DNA of 64,000 bases from Shewanella livingstonensis (lineage in GTDB: Bacteria; Pseudomonadota; Gammaproteobacteria; Enterobacterales; Shewanellaceae), in contig NZ_CP034015.1 in assembly GCF_003855395.1 (NCBI RefSeq), positions 2,800,001-2,864,000 of the forward strand. Reading direction: 5' to 3'. Shown piece after piece: positions 17,573 through 27,587 of the stretch (its first letter is position 1; every line of letters starts with the position of its first letter). Below the pieces are notes generated by a model. The model was not told where the DNA came from. It was given only the letters and a program-made list of their open reading frames with translations, and ran no database searches. The position numbers and the translations under genes were made by a program.

Positions 17573-19849
17573 TTATATTGCTTCAAAATCATCAACATTA
17601 ATCGCAGCTAAGCGTAATACATCTGCTTCTACAAGCTGTTTATGTTCGGCTTGAGTAATGATGTCTTTTTCTAGCGCTTGTTCAAATAACTCAATCATCG
17701 GTAGCTTAGATTTTAAATGCCCGCTACGTTGAGCCTTTTTAAGCTTCTTATACAAATCTTTGGCAGCATACTTAGCTAAGAAAGCCTGTTCAACTTCAGC
17801 AACACCACTTTCGTCACCTTCGAAATCGCTACAAAGAAAAGTAATACGGTCACGAGCTGGTCCAGGTTTTAGCATTCCGGTGACTAAATCAACCGCAAAC
17901 TTATCACTTGGTGCATTAAAGTGATTTCCTAATGGGAATATCAACACTCGTAGCAAAATCGCAGCAACTTTACTCGGAAAATTACGAATGGCATCATTAA
18001 GTGCTTTGGCAGCTAAATGTAATCGCTCTGTCATCACATAGTGAACAGCAGGCAAATCATCTTGTTGACGGCCATTATCCTCAAACAATTTCAATGTGGC
18101 TGATGCCAGGTATAACTGGCTTAACACATCACCCATACGCGCAGAAATCATCTCTTTACGCTTTAAGTCGCCGCCCATGATCAACATTGATAAATCAGTC
18201 ATTATCGCAAGTGATGAAGAGATACGCGTCATATCACGATAATATTGCTGAGTTGGACCACTCACTGGCGCACTACCCAAACGGCTACCAGTTAATGCAT
18301 AACCAAATGAACGTAATGCATTCCCCATTGCATAGCCAATATGGCCTAGTAACAATGAATCGAAACGATCAAGTGCCGATGTTTCATCTTCCATTGCCGC
18401 AGCTTCCATTTCAGCCAATACATATGGATGACAACGGGTTGCACCTTGACCAAAAATCATCAATGAACGAGTAAGGATGTTGGCACCTTCAACGGTAATC
18501 GAAATAGGCGTTGCCATATAAGCATGACCTAAATAATTCTTAGGCCCTAGTTGAATACCTTTACCAGACTGAATGTCCATTGCATCTTCTAATACATCAC
18601 GGCCTAACTCGGTCATGTGGTACTTAGCAATAGCAGTGACTACCGAAGGCTTAACTTTTAAGTCGATACCTTGAGTAGTTAAACGACGCGCAGCTTCAAG
18701 CTGGTATGTGTTGGCGATGATACGCGCCATAGCTTCTTGTACGCCTTCAAAATTACCGATTGGCATACCAAACTGTTGACGAACATAACTGTAAGCTGTG
18801 GTCGTTTTAGTAGCCACATGGCCTGATGCAGTAGCAAGAGCAGGTAATGAAATACCACGTCCAGCAGACAAACATTCAACCAGCATACGCCAGCCTTTAC
18901 CGGCAAACTGCGGTCCACCAATAATCCAATCTAATGGAATAAACACATCTTCACCGCTTGTGGTGCCATTCATAAACGCCATCATTAATGGGTTATGACG
19001 ACGGCCGATCTCAACGCCTTTATGGTCTGTTGGGATCAACGCACAAGTAATACCGATATTTTTAACATCACCTAATAATCCATCAGGATCGCGCATTTGG
19101 AACGCTAACCCCAGAACTGTCGCTACAGGTGCAAGAGTAATGTAACGTTTATTCCACGTTAGGCTTAAGCCTAATGTCTCTTCACCATCAAACTCACGGT
19201 GACACACAATACCCACATCAGGAATTGCGCCAGCATCACTACCCGCTTCAGGGCCCGTTAATGCAAAACAAGGAATATCTTTACCAACAGCAAGTGTTGG
19301 TAACCAACGTTCTTTTTGTTCTTGAGTACCGTAATGAGTTAATAATTCACCAGGGCCTAATGAGTTAGGTACCATAACAGTAACGGCTGCACTCACACTA
19401 CGAGTGGCAATTTTTGCTACAATCGTGGAGTTTGCATAAGCAGAAAATTCACGTCCACCGTACTTTTTAGGGATAATTAGCGCAAAGAAACCTTGCTCTT
19501 TAAAGTACTGCCAAAGCTCTGGGGGTAAATCTTTACGGTTATGGACGATATCAAAATCATCGATCATGGTTAGCGCTGTCTGAACTTGATTATCAATAAA
19601 ATCTTGTTCTTCAGCACTTAACGTTGGTTTACCATAGCCATGTAAAGTGTTCCAGTTTGGTTTTCCGCGGAATAACTCACCTTCCCACCAAACATCACCG
19701 GCTTCCATTGCTTCTTTTTCGGTACTCGACAAAGGAGGCAACACTTTTTTGAAAAACGAAAATACCGGACGCGTAATAAATTGCATCCTGATATTACGTA
19801 CGCCAAAGAGGACAATGATCGCTATAACTAGCAATATGACGATACTCAT
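17573..19849 (-). CDS. fadE: Acyl-CoA dehydrogenase FadE (first copy)
   Basis: This 758-residue protein belongs to the long FadE-type acyl-CoA dehydrogenases. It opens with a hydrophobic segment (residues 1-22, likely a membrane anchor), then [67 protein letters not shown] and [27 protein letters not shown]. The family catalyses the FAD-dependent first oxidation of acyl-CoA in beta-oxidation. It is shorter at the N-terminus than E. coli FadE (about 814) and than the second copy at 36575. AAGAAGG precedes the start. It lies 11 bases after the TetR-type gene, so the two form an operon. Confidence 0.93.
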   Translation of the reverse strand: MSIVILLVIAIIVLFGVRNIRMQFITRPVFSFFKKVLPPLSSTEKEAMEAGDVWWEGELFRGKPNWNTLHGYGKPTLSAEEQDFIDNQVQTALTMIDDFDIVHNRKDLPPELWQYFKEQGFFALIIPKKYGGREFSAYANSTIVAKIATRSVSAAVTVMVPNSLGPGELLTHYGTQEQKERWLPTLAVGKDIPCFALTGPEAGSDAGAIPDVGIVCHREFDGEETLGLSLTWNKRYITLAPVATVLGLAFQMRDPDGLLGDVKNIGITCALIPTDHKGVEIGRRHNPLMMAFMNGTTSGEDVFIPLDWIIGGPQFAGKGWRMLVECLSAGRGISLPALATASGHVATKTTTAYSYVRQQFGMPIGNFEGVQEAMARIIANTYQLEAARRLTTQGIDLKVKPSVVTAIAKYHMTELGRDVLEDAMDIQSGKGIQLGPKNYLGHAYMATPISITVEGANILTRSLMIFGQGATRCHPYVLAEMEAAAMEDETSALDRFDSLLLGHIGYAMGNALRSFGYALTGSRLGSAPVSGPTQQYYRDMTRISSSLAIMTDLSMLIMGGDLKRKEMISARMGDVLSQLYLASATLKLFEDNGRQQDDLPAVHYVMTERLHLAAKALNDAIRNFPSKVAAILLRVLIFPLGNHFNAPSDKFAVDLVTGMLKPGPARDRITFLCSDFEGDESGVAEVEQAFLAKYAAKDLYKKLKKAQRSGHLKSKLPMIELFEQALEKDIITQAEHKQLVEADVLRLAAINVDDFEAI

Positions 19850-19860
19850 TTTATACCTTC

Positions 19861-20502
19861 TTAGTTTGTTAACACAGGGACAGCAACACCGGCTGCCATG
19901 TAGGGGATTACTTTACGAAGAATAGCTTCAATATTGTTATGTTCACCATAATCAGCTGCAGCAATTTCATTTAATGCATCAGCAGAAGCCATAGTAAATA
20001 CTATAGTTCCTAAAGTGAAATGCAAACGCCAAAACATTTCAGCGGCAGGAATATGTGGCGCACTAGCCGATACTGCCTGTACAAATGTGGCTAGATGTTC
20101 GCCATAGTGAGTAGTGATAAACCAACGCAAATGACCTTGGCTTTCAATATAACCACGTCCCAACAACTGTAAGAAAATAATCGTGCCACCGTTACGGACT
20201 TTATTGAGCTCAAGTAACGGTTTAATTAAAGCAGAAAAAATCTCGTTGAGTGATGCATCTTCAGGCGCATGGTGTATACGTTTAATTTCTATCGCAGCGC
20301 TTGGCATAAATACATCTAAGTATCTTGCTAGTACAGCACGAATTAATTCTTTTTTAGAACCAAAATGGTAATTGACTGATGCCAAATTGACTTCAGCTTT
20401 GCTGGTGATCAGTCGTAACGACGTTTCAGAAAAACCTCTTTCAGCAAACAACTTTTCAGCTGCATCGAGTATTCTTGTTTTTGTATCAGTACGGCTTGCC
20501 AT
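19861..20502 (-). CDS. psrA: TetR-family regulator of fatty acid degradation, PsrA-like
   Basis: The 213-residue protein has an N-terminal TetR helix-turn-helix (about 1-55: TRILDAAEKLFAERGFSETSLRLITSKAEVNLASVNYHFGSKKELI, given in part) and a helical ligand domain. I call it PsrA because it is co-transcribed with fadE and has a perfect PsrA-type operator 14 bases upstream. PsrA relatives repress beta-oxidation genes and are released by long-chain acyl ligands. The ATG at 20502 is preferred to the TTG at 20514. The operator at 20516-20541 would give autoregulation. Another TetR name cannot be excluded without a search. Confidence 0.8.
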   Translation of the reverse strand: MASRTDTKTRILDAAEKLFAERGFSETSLRLITSKAEVNLASVNYHFGSKKELIRAVLARYLDVFMPSAAIEIKRIHHAPEDASLNEIFSALIKPLLELNKVRNGGTIIFLQLLGRGYIESQGHLRWFITTHYGEHLATFVQAVSASAPHIPAAEMFWRLHFTLGTIVFTMASADALNEIAAADYGEHNNIEAILRKVIPYMAAGVAVPVLTN

Positions 20503-20515
20503 TACAAGACCCAAG

Positions 20516-20541
20516 TTAATTTAAACACCCGTTTAAATTAA
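20516..20541. promoter_or_regulatory. PsrA-type operator upstream of psrA-fadE
   Basis: A perfect inverted repeat TTAATTTAAAC-ACCC-GTTTAAATTAA with 11-base arms and a 4-base spacer. The core AAAC-N4-GTTT fits known PsrA sites. A related box lies upstream of the second fadE at 36425-36444. Confidence 0.75.
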
Positions 20542-20696
20542 TCATTGAGCGCACAGATGTCAATCGAAATTGTCAGCTTTCTTTATCATGGCAAACAACA
20601 AAAACGGTAACAACCACACCAGATTGTTAACTTATATGCAATGTATGTTGTTTTTCGGTACACTGATGTCAAAAATAAAACAAGGATGCGCACAAC

Positions 20697-22538
20697 ATGA
20701 ACTTGCCTTTAAAACGACCGTCTCAAATTGCACTTATTGTCTCAATAGTATTAGGATTAAGTGCCTGTAGTGATACGACTACAACTACTCAGTTACCTAA
20801 AGAAAAAATTGATACTGCTGCGGCAATTGATTTTGTTAATCGAGCTGAAGCCGATTTAGCTAATTTATCAATTGAAGTTAACCGCGCGGAGTGGATTTAC
20901 TCTAATTTCATTACTGATGATACCGCGGCCTTATCTGCAGCAATGGGAGAAAAAGTCACATCAACATCAGTGCGCTATGCAACTGAAGCAGCAAAATACG
21001 CTAACCTAGATTTAGATGCCGTTAATGCACGTAAGCTTAATAGTCTCCGCAGTAGCATAGTATTACCCGCTCCTCTTGATCCCGCTAAAAATGCTGAACT
21101 TGCCAGTATAGTCTCACAACTCAATGGATTGTATGGTAAAGGTAAATATTGTTTTGCTGACGGTCGCTGTCTAACTCAACCTGAGTTATCCAATATTATG
21201 GCAGAGTCAAAAGACCCCGCCTTATTGTTAGAAGCATGGAAAGGTTGGCGCGAAATAGCTAAACCAATGCGTCCTTTATTTGAACGTGAAGTGGAATTAG
21301 CTAATCAAGGCGCACAAGATCTTGGTTACAGCGACTTGTCTGAATTGTGGCGTAGTCAATACGATATGGAACCTGAAGCGTTCTCTGCAGAATTAGACCG
21401 CCTATGGGCACAAATTAAACCATTGTATGATTCATTACATTGCTATGTTCGCGGTGAGTTAAATGAACAATACGGTGATGAAGTCGCCCCAAAAACTGGC
21501 CCTATCCCGGCACATTTGTTGGGTAATATGTGGGCACAGCAATGGGGGACGATTTATAACAGCGTTGCGCCTAAAGATGCAGACCCAGGTTACAACGTAA
21601 CCGAACTGTTGGCACAAAATGGTTATGATGAAACTAAAATGGTCAAACAAGCTGAAGGTTTTTTTACCTCACTCGGATTTGGCGCATTACCAGAAACATT
21701 TTGGACCCGTTCCATGTTTGTTCAACCTCAAGACCGCGATGTAGTGTGCCATGCTTCGGCGTGGGATTTAGATGATCTTGATGATCTGCGTATAAAAATG
21801 TGTATTCAGAAAAATGCCGAAGACTTTACGGTTATTCATCATGAGTTAGGCCATAATTTTTATCAACGCGCTTACAAAAACCAACCTTTTATTTTTAAAA
21901 ACTCAGCTAACGATGGTTTCCACGAAGCCATAGGTGACACAATAGCACTGTCGATTACGCCTAAGTATTTGCAGCAAATTGGTTTGCTAGAAACGGTACC
22001 GGATGCATCTAAAGATATTGGCTTGTTGTTAAAACAAGCGCTAGATAAAATTGCTTTTATGCCTTTTGGGTTAATGATTGATCAATGGCGCTGGCAAGTC
22101 TTTAACGGCACCATTAAGCCCGACCAATACAATAAAGCTTGGTGGGATTTACGCGAAAAGTACCAAGGAGTTAACGCGCCCATTGAACGTACTGAAGCCG
22201 ACTTTGATCCGGGTGCTAAATACCATGTACCAGGCAATGTGCCTTATACACGCTATTTTTTAGCCCATGTACTGCAGTTCCAGTTCCATAAAGCATTGTG
22301 TGATATTGCAGGCGACACAGGCCCAGTTCACCGTTGTAGTATTTATGGCAACAAAGAAGCTGGCGCTAAGCTTAATGAAATGCTCGAAATGGGTGCCAGC
22401 AAACCTTGGCCTGAAGCCCTAAGTGTTGTGACCGGTTCTGATAAAATGGATGCTAAAGCAGTATTAGATTACTTTGCCCCATTGCAAGTATGGTTAGATG
22501 AGCAAAATACACAAGCTAACCGTCAGTGCGGCTGGTAA
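20697..22538 (+). CDS. M2-family dipeptidyl carboxypeptidase lipoprotein (ACE-like)
   Basis: This 613-residue zinc metallopeptidase resembles bacterial homologues of angiotensin-converting enzyme (peptidase family M2). The N-terminus MNLPLKRPSQIALIVSIVLG is a signal peptide ending in the lipobox LSAC (lipid-modified Cys near residue 24), so the mature protein is a lipoprotein facing the periplasm or outside. The zinc motif HHELGHNF (HELGH, residues about 382-386) and the third ligand in NDGFHEAIGD (about 410) are intact. It is expected to release C-terminal dipeptides from peptides. A tandem run of threonines follows the lipidated Cys. It is transcribed alone, divergent from psrA. Confidence 0.92.
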   Translation: MNLPLKRPSQIALIVSIVLGLSACSDTTTTTQLPKEKIDTAAAIDFVNRAEADLANLSIEVNRAEWIYSNFITDDTAALSAAMGEKVTSTSVRYATEAAKYANLDLDAVNARKLNSLRSSIVLPAPLDPAKNAELASIVSQLNGLYGKGKYCFADGRCLTQPELSNIMAESKDPALLLEAWKGWREIAKPMRPLFEREVELANQGAQDLGYSDLSELWRSQYDMEPEAFSAELDRLWAQIKPLYDSLHCYVRGELNEQYGDEVAPKTGPIPAHLLGNMWAQQWGTIYNSVAPKDADPGYNVTELLAQNGYDETKMVKQAEGFFTSLGFGALPETFWTRSMFVQPQDRDVVCHASAWDLDDLDDLRIKMCIQKNAEDFTVIHHELGHNFYQRAYKNQPFIFKNSANDGFHEAIGDTIALSITPKYLQQIGLLETVPDASKDIGLLLKQALDKIAFMPFGLMIDQWRWQVFNGTIKPDQYNKAWWDLREKYQGVNAPIERTEADFDPGAKYHVPGNVPYTRYFLAHVLQFQFHKALCDIAGDTGPVHRCSIYGNKEAGAKLNEMLEMGASKPWPEALSVVTGSDKMDAKAVLDYFAPLQVWLDEQNTQANRQCGW

Positions 22539-22615
22539 TGCTCGTTTTAGTGAACCAATGCAGATCTCGTTCAATATAATGCAGACATTTAGCATCTAAT
22601 TTTTTCACTCAATAT

Positions 22616-22643
22616 AATGGCGCTAACAAATATTAGCGCCATT
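22616..22643. terminator. Hairpin between convergent M2 peptidase and smrA genes
   Basis: AATGGCGCTAA pairs perfectly with TTAGCGCCATT around a 6-base loop. T-runs are weak on both sides, but the position between two convergent genes suits a shared terminator. Confidence 0.55.
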
Positions 22644-22676
22644 ATTATTAATAATGTTAATAAATAATCTCTATAG

Positions 22677-23279
22677 CTACCTAAATCCGCCACCTTTCCT
22701 ATTTACATGTGCATTTTCAATTCTTTTTTGCTGTGATTTTTTTAGCATCACAAATACAGCACCTACTCCACCACACTCTGTATTGGCCGAATGATATGCT
22801 GTAACGGGTTCGATACACCGTAACCAATGGCATACCGCAGATTTCATTAATGCAGGAAAAGGTTTGCTTTTATAACCCTTACCATGAATAACCAGTAAGT
22901 TACGTTCACCGTGTTCATAAGCACTTAATACATAATTAACTAAACTTTCACGCGCCTGTGTAAGTCGATATTGATGTAAATCTAACACGGTATTGGCTCG
23001 GTACTTACCCAAGCGGAGTTGATTAAAAACCTGGTCCTGAATACCGTCCATTTTGTAACTCACCACATCATCAGGCTCAAGCTGTTTCAATAAATAGGGA
23101 TCTGTTGGTAATAACTGTAACAACTCGTGTTGCTCCGCTGCCGCTCGCTTTGCCAGTTGAGCATCTGTTACACTTGATTGATTCAGCCATATTTGGGCTG
23201 TTTGCGATTGATGCTCATGTTTAAGGGGGCTCACATCGGCCATTTCTTGTAAAAATAATTCGTCATCACTTAACGACAT
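22677..23279 (-). CDS. smrA: SmrA-like Smr-domain protein
   Basis: The 200-residue protein carries a C-terminal Smr domain (about 95-185). Its markers are VLDLHQYRLTQARESLVNYVLSAYEHG (the LDLH motif) and LLVIHGKGYKS (the HGKG motif), followed by a Gly-rich GGVGAVFVML. The N-terminal half is an extension typical of the E. coli SmrA (YdaL) group. Smr domains of this type are reported as nucleases, possibly nicking or RNA-cleaving; the cellular role is not settled. The end is convergent with the M2 peptidase gene, and the gene starts next to a short divergent region before the SnoaL-like gene. Confidence 0.85.
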   Translation of the reverse strand: MSLSDDELFLQEMADVSPLKHEHQSQTAQIWLNQSSVTDAQLAKRAAAEQHELLQLLPTDPYLLKQLEPDDVVSYKMDGIQDQVFNQLRLGKYRANTVLDLHQYRLTQARESLVNYVLSAYEHGERNLLVIHGKGYKSKPFPALMKSAVCHWLRCIEPVTAYHSANTECGGVGAVFVMLKKSQQKRIENAHVNRKGGGFR

Positions 23280-23403
23280 ATGTCTCCTCCTACATACTTT
23301 GTAAAGATTATACGCTTTAGCAAAGTCGATGATTAATCTATAGTTACGTTTACGGTATCACTTGCAATTATTGATATACATTAGATAAAAAGAGAACAAT
23401 TCC

Positions 23404-23994
23404 TTGAAAAGAATATTGACCTTATTAAATACACTGTGGTTATCTTCATTGCTATTAGCAGTGAGTTTTTGCATAACCTCGTTGAGCGTTTCTGCCGCAG
23501 AGCCTATCCCTCATAAGACCTTGAATGCTAATTTTGCAAAATTGACTCACGCTTTTGAACAATTAGATTTAACTACTATGGAGAATTTATACACCGACGA
23601 TGCTGTGTATATTTCTGAAACACAAGAACGAGGCATTATTAGCGGTAAAGAAAATATTCTAAACTTGTATAGTCGATTTTTTAATAAAATTAAACATAAG
23701 AACGCTACACTGGAAGTCGACTTCCGCATACTGGTACGTTACACCGAGCCAAATAGTGCAACCGACATTGGATATTATTTAGTGCGTTTTCATCCAGGAA
23801 AAGAGTCTGGTGAACCTATTAGTGAGTTTGCGGGGAAATTTGTCACCGTTTTTACTAAAGACAGTAAACAACAATGGAAAATCAGTGTTGACTCTAACAC
23901 TCATGCAGCACCACATTTTTACTATGATGCGAAACCGGTACCGAATCTATATTATGGTCGACAGTTTATTGCTGCTTCAGCCACAAAAGAATAA
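23404..23994 (+). CDS. Secreted SnoaL/DUF4440-like protein
   Basis: The 196-residue protein begins with a signal peptide (about 1-30, LLNTLWLSSLLLAVSFCITSL). The rest is a cone-shaped NTF2/SnoaL-like fold: AFEQLDLTTMENLYTDDAVYISE, GKENILNLYSRFF and a C-terminal GKFVTVFTKDSKQQWKISVDSNTH. Proteins of this fold bind small molecules or serve as accessory enzymes; no catalytic role can be read here. The start is TTG, supported by AGAGAA about 8 bases upstream and by the signal peptide beginning at once. It ends 5 bases before ychJ, so the two are probably co-transcribed, although no functional link is evident. Confidence 0.75.
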   Translation: MKRILTLLNTLWLSSLLLAVSFCITSLSVSAAEPIPHKTLNANFAKLTHAFEQLDLTTMENLYTDDAVYISETQERGIISGKENILNLYSRFFNKIKHKNATLEVDFRILVRYTEPNSATDIGYYLVRFHPGKESGEPISEFAGKFVTVFTKDSKQQWKISVDSNTHAAPHFYYDAKPVPNLYYGRQFIAASATKE

Positions 23995-23999
23995 ATTCA

Positions 24000-24491
24000 A
24001 TGAACAATAATCAGACTTTAGATTCAAAAACAACACATTGTCCTTGTGGCACTTCTCTTACCTACGATCAATGCTGTGAACCATGTCATTCAGGACGTGC
24101 TGTGGCAGAGACGCCAGAGCGTTTAATGCGCTCACGATACAGTGCCTTTGTGTTAGCTCATTTTCATTATTTGATTAAGACTCATCATGTTGATTATTTG
24201 CAGGGCGTGACCGAGCAGCAACTTGCCCAGGGTAAAATGCAGTGGTTAGGATTAGAGGTGTTGTCATCAACACAACTATCTGAATATGGCGAGGTCACAT
24301 TTAAAGCCTGGTTTATTGAAGATAACCAATTAGATGCTATTTATGAGTGTTCATCATTTATAAAACGAGACGGTCATTGGTTATATACTGAGGGACAACA
24401 AATGCAAACCCGTTTACCTGGCAGAAACGATGCATGTATCTGCAACAGCGGTAAAAAGTTTAAGCAATGTTGCGCAAAACGACTCGGTTAG
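24000..24491 (+). CDS. ychJ: YchJ family SEC-C motif protein
   Basis: The 163-residue protein matches the YchJ (UPF0225) family. An N-terminal SEC-C-like zinc motif CPCGTSLTYDQCCEPCHSG is followed by PERLMRSRYSAFVLAHFHYLIKTHH. A central NTF2-like domain and a second SEC-C motif (DACICNSGKKFKQCCAKRLG) form the rest. SEC-C motifs bind zinc and occur in SecA and many small proteins. The exact role of YchJ is unknown. It starts 5 bases after the SnoaL-like gene; notably both proteins share an NTF2-like fold. The protein is cytoplasmic, with no signal peptide. Confidence 0.9.
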   Translation: MNNNQTLDSKTTHCPCGTSLTYDQCCEPCHSGRAVAETPERLMRSRYSAFVLAHFHYLIKTHHVDYLQGVTEQQLAQGKMQWLGLEVLSSTQLSEYGEVTFKAWFIEDNQLDAIYECSSFIKRDGHWLYTEGQQMQTRLPGRNDACICNSGKKFKQCCAKRLG

Positions 24492-24612
24492 CATTATATA
24501 AATGACGTCAATATCAACTAACAGTATTGATAATAACGCCTTAACTATCTGAGAGTTCTATTTTATGAGCGAACATTAGACTGCTTATTCAAGTTCCAGT
24601 ATTGCTGCTCAT

Positions 24613-26826
24613 CTATGTAAATACGTGATTTTTAGCTTCGTGAGACTCGATAAATAAAGCAAAATCATTCACCCGTATCGCCGGACTATATAAAAAGCCT
24701 TGTGCATGGTGACACGCACTTAAGGCTAAAAACTCTTCTTGCTCTTTAGTCTCGACTCCTTCAGCGGTTATCGAAATGTTAAGTGCCTTTGCCATCGCAA
24801 TAATAGCACTGACTATTTCACGACTTTCGTGACTAGAAGAGATATCCATAATAAACGAACGATCTATTTTTAATTTTGAAATAGGAAACTGTTTTAGATA
24901 TTTCATCGAACTATAGCCAGTACCAAAGTCATCAATCGCTAAGCCGACACCCAATTCTGCCAATTCATGGCATAGATTAATGGCATAACGAATATCACCC
25001 ATGAGTTCAGTTTCAGTGATTTCAAGGATCAAAGTATTGGGTTTAATACGGTAGCGTGTCATTAAACGCCAGACTTGCTCATACAAGTTGCCGCTAAAAA
25101 ATTGTCGAGCAGCAACATTCACATGCATCGCAATATTAACGTTTCTATGCTGCCATAAATTCAATTGTTTACAGGCGGTTTCTAATACCCATTCACCAAT
25201 TTGATTTATTATCCCAGTTTGTTCTGCAATTTCGATGAAAGCACCTGGATATAGGACACCTTTTTTAGGATGATTCCAGCGAATTAACGCTTCAGCGCCA
25301 ATATATTGATTATTTTGCAAATCCATTAATGGTTGATAATACAACTCAAACTCACGACCGCGAATAGCATGGTGTAAATCACGTTCTATTTCTGCTTTAG
25401 TGGTAAAGGTTTCTAGTAACGCTTCATTAAAAAATTGATAATGAACATTATTTTTCTTCTTGGCATATTGAAGAGTAATATCAGCACAGGATAACGGGGT
25501 AAATAGCCCTACTACAGATTGAATATCTACCACGGCAATCGCTGGTTTAGGTTCTACTTTTTCTCGTGAAATGACTGATGGCGCGGCTAGGTTCATATAT
25601 AGCCTATCGATCATTTGTTCGATATCAGCTTCCGGTAACATCGACGGCAGTAATACAGCAAATTCATCACTGCCTATTCTCGCGACATCGATAGCATTTG
25701 CTGCCAATGCAAAATGTTTCAAACGACGTGCCATTTCAATTAATAAACCATCACCTTGCTCGTGGCCATGAGTATCGTTAAAACGCTTAAAACCCAATAA
25801 ATCGATAAGAATTAATATTCCATCAGCAGCACGATCTAGGATAGGAATAAAATGACTTCGATTATGTAAACCCGTTAATGAACAATTCCATGCTAATCGT
25901 TCTAATTCCGCTTTGTGTAAATATTCAGCCGAATTATCATAACTGGACACTAGCGCATAATGTTTGCCTTGTTCTGTTACAAACGGCGTAACATGATAAT
26001 TCAACCAATATTCACTGCCATCAACCCGCGCCAGTTTAAGATCACCTTTGACAATCTCACTGTTACGTAACTTGTTAATGATATGGTCAAGTAATTGTGG
26101 CGTATTTCTAAATATATCGAGCTTTGAAGCACTGTGGTGCTCAACCGTAGCACGAGGTAATCCGGTCATTTTTTCATGAGCACTGTTAACATATTCAATA
26201 ATACGACTATCGGTATTGACCAGCATAACTACATGCTCTGATTGCTCAGTAGCATTTCTTAACAAATAAATTTGTTCATTACGATCATAGGTATCACGTG
26301 TTGCTAGCGCTAACGCTAACTGATCTGCACATTGAATCGCAAATTGAACATCGGATTTTATCCAATTGACTTCTTCGCACGTTTCTACCGACAAAACACC
26401 CTCTATATGACCATTAATTCTGATGGCAATATCGATGCTGGTAGTAATGTTATGGTATTGATAATAATCAGAAAATGTTTCTACAAGATTTATGTGCGGG
26501 TTGTCGCTGGATAAAATATATCGATGGGAACGTAATTCATTGAAATATTGAGGATCAACGGTAATTTGTCTCAAATGAGATAAATAACTCAACTTATCGT
26601 CAATGTTACTGGCAACTAAGCTGTGTTCACAAATAAAATTGTCAGCCGCAGCAAAACTATCATTGTCGATTTTATGTCTCAATGACCAAACAGATACAAA
26701 TGATGCCTCAAAATATTCTCGCAGCAGTTGGCATACCAACTCTGCAGTTTTGACGAAATCACCTTGTTGTTTAGCACTGGAATTTACAATTAATTCCAAT
26801 AAGTGCTGTTGCTCTTTTCGATTCAT
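24613..26826 (-). CDS. GAF-PAS-GGDEF-EAL cyclic-di-GMP signalling protein
   Basis: This 737-residue cytoplasmic protein has four domains: an N-terminal GAF-type sensor (about 15-170), a PAS domain (about 180-300, ending LVSSYDNSAEYLHKAELE), a GGDEF domain (about 315-460) and an EAL domain (about 475-730). The GGDEF signature reads GSDEF, and the nearby region is otherwise well kept (DTHGHEQGDGLL). The EAL domain is intact: EALIRWN, NVAARQF, ITETELM, DDFGTGYSS and AEGVE. It therefore most likely hydrolyses cyclic-di-GMP, with a GGDEF domain that may be regulatory. No membrane segments are seen. It is a single gene with no partner in its direction. Confidence 0.92.
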   Translation of the reverse strand: MNRKEQQHLLELIVNSSAKQQGDFVKTAELVCQLLREYFEASFVSVWSLRHKIDNDSFAAADNFICEHSLVASNIDDKLSYLSHLRQITVDPQYFNELRSHRYILSSDNPHINLVETFSDYYQYHNITTSIDIAIRINGHIEGVLSVETCEEVNWIKSDVQFAIQCADQLALALATRDTYDRNEQIYLLRNATEQSEHVVMLVNTDSRIIEYVNSAHEKMTGLPRATVEHHSASKLDIFRNTPQLLDHIINKLRNSEIVKGDLKLARVDGSEYWLNYHVTPFVTEQGKHYALVSSYDNSAEYLHKAELERLAWNCSLTGLHNRSHFIPILDRAADGILILIDLLGFKRFNDTHGHEQGDGLLIEMARRLKHFALAANAIDVARIGSDEFAVLLPSMLPEADIEQMIDRLYMNLAAPSVISREKVEPKPAIAVVDIQSVVGLFTPLSCADITLQYAKKKNNVHYQFFNEALLETFTTKAEIERDLHHAIRGREFELYYQPLMDLQNNQYIGAEALIRWNHPKKGVLYPGAFIEIAEQTGIINQIGEWVLETACKQLNLWQHRNVNIAMHVNVAARQFFSGNLYEQVWRLMTRYRIKPNTLILEITETELMGDIRYAINLCHELAELGVGLAIDDFGTGYSSMKYLKQFPISKLKIDRSFIMDISSSHESREIVSAIIAMAKALNISITAEGVETKEQEEFLALSACHHAQGFLYSPAIRVNDFALFIESHEAKNHVFT

Positions 26827-27166
26827 TTAAATCCCGAAAAATGGCTTCATCACCCTAATTCTTTAATATTATTGACTGATTACACTTGTTATTATGGGTG
26901 CTAAATTTCAGAGTATTAGTCAAAATATTACAGTAATACATAGGGAGTAAAACTCGAGTTAAAGGCATTGTGCATATTTAATTAACATAAGCTACTATAC
27001 CTTTGGTTAAGTAAAGCAGAGTACACGCGATACTCAAAAACAGCAATCCTTTGGTAGTACATTGTTACGCTTTATTAAGATAATTTACTGACTATGCTCA
27101 ATAGCATAAAAATGTTTATCAACAAGCACATGAAACATTGTTATTTGCATAACATTGGGTACAAAT
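26827..27166. other. 340-bp region with no gene
   Basis: It lies upstream of the GGDEF-EAL gene and downstream of the DUF406 gene, both on the minus strand. I see no gene, RNA structure or repeat. It presumably holds the promoter of the GGDEF-EAL gene. Confidence 0.5.
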
Positions 27167-27454
27167 TTACAGTTGATTTTCAAGTTGAAAAATCATCTTC
27201 TCCACACTAAAAGCAAACTCAAGTTGTAACGAGATACTGTTATCGACATTTTTAATATCCGCTTTAGTATCAGTAAATCGTTGTTGTGCTATTTGCTGCA
27301 TCGTTTGAGCTTGCAATAATGCATTATCACCGATGAAACTGAGCACTAATAAGGTATCTTCTGCTTCAACAACAGCACCAATATCGACATAACTACCGCA
27401 ATCGGTACAACTGTCACTAACATGGCCTTGTTGCTGCTTTATTTGTTTAATCAT
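27167..27454 (-). CDS. YfcZ/YiiS-family (DUF406) small protein
   Basis: This 95-residue protein resembles the YfcZ/YiiS family. The N-terminal SDSCTDCGSYVDIGAVVEAED and the C-terminal LQLEFAFSVEKMIFQLENQL, which parallels the FTFACEAEMLIFQL ending I recall from YfcZ, are the grounds. The function is unknown. Two cysteines (CTDC) could bind metal or be redox active. It is preceded on the same strand by the next hypothetical gene, 133 bases away, so common transcription is possible but not shown. Confidence 0.75.
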   Translation of the reverse strand: MIKQIKQQQGHVSDSCTDCGSYVDIGAVVEAEDTLLVLSFIGDNALLQAQTMQQIAQQRFTDTKADIKNVDNSISLQLEFAFSVEKMIFQLENQL

Positions 27455-27587
27455 TACTTCACCCTATTCGTTTATTCACTGTTATTTGCAAATATATCGC
27501 AGTTTAGGGAAGCTTTTATTTGCCATGCTCACAAATATCAAAAATTTCTACGTGGCTGTAGTATGCCCAGTGCACCAATCTAAGGCG

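Noticed and set aside
20570..20770. Small plus-strand frame at the psrA-peptidase boundary
   Set aside because: It overlaps the start of the M2 peptidase lipoprotein in another frame and lacks a ribosome binding site.
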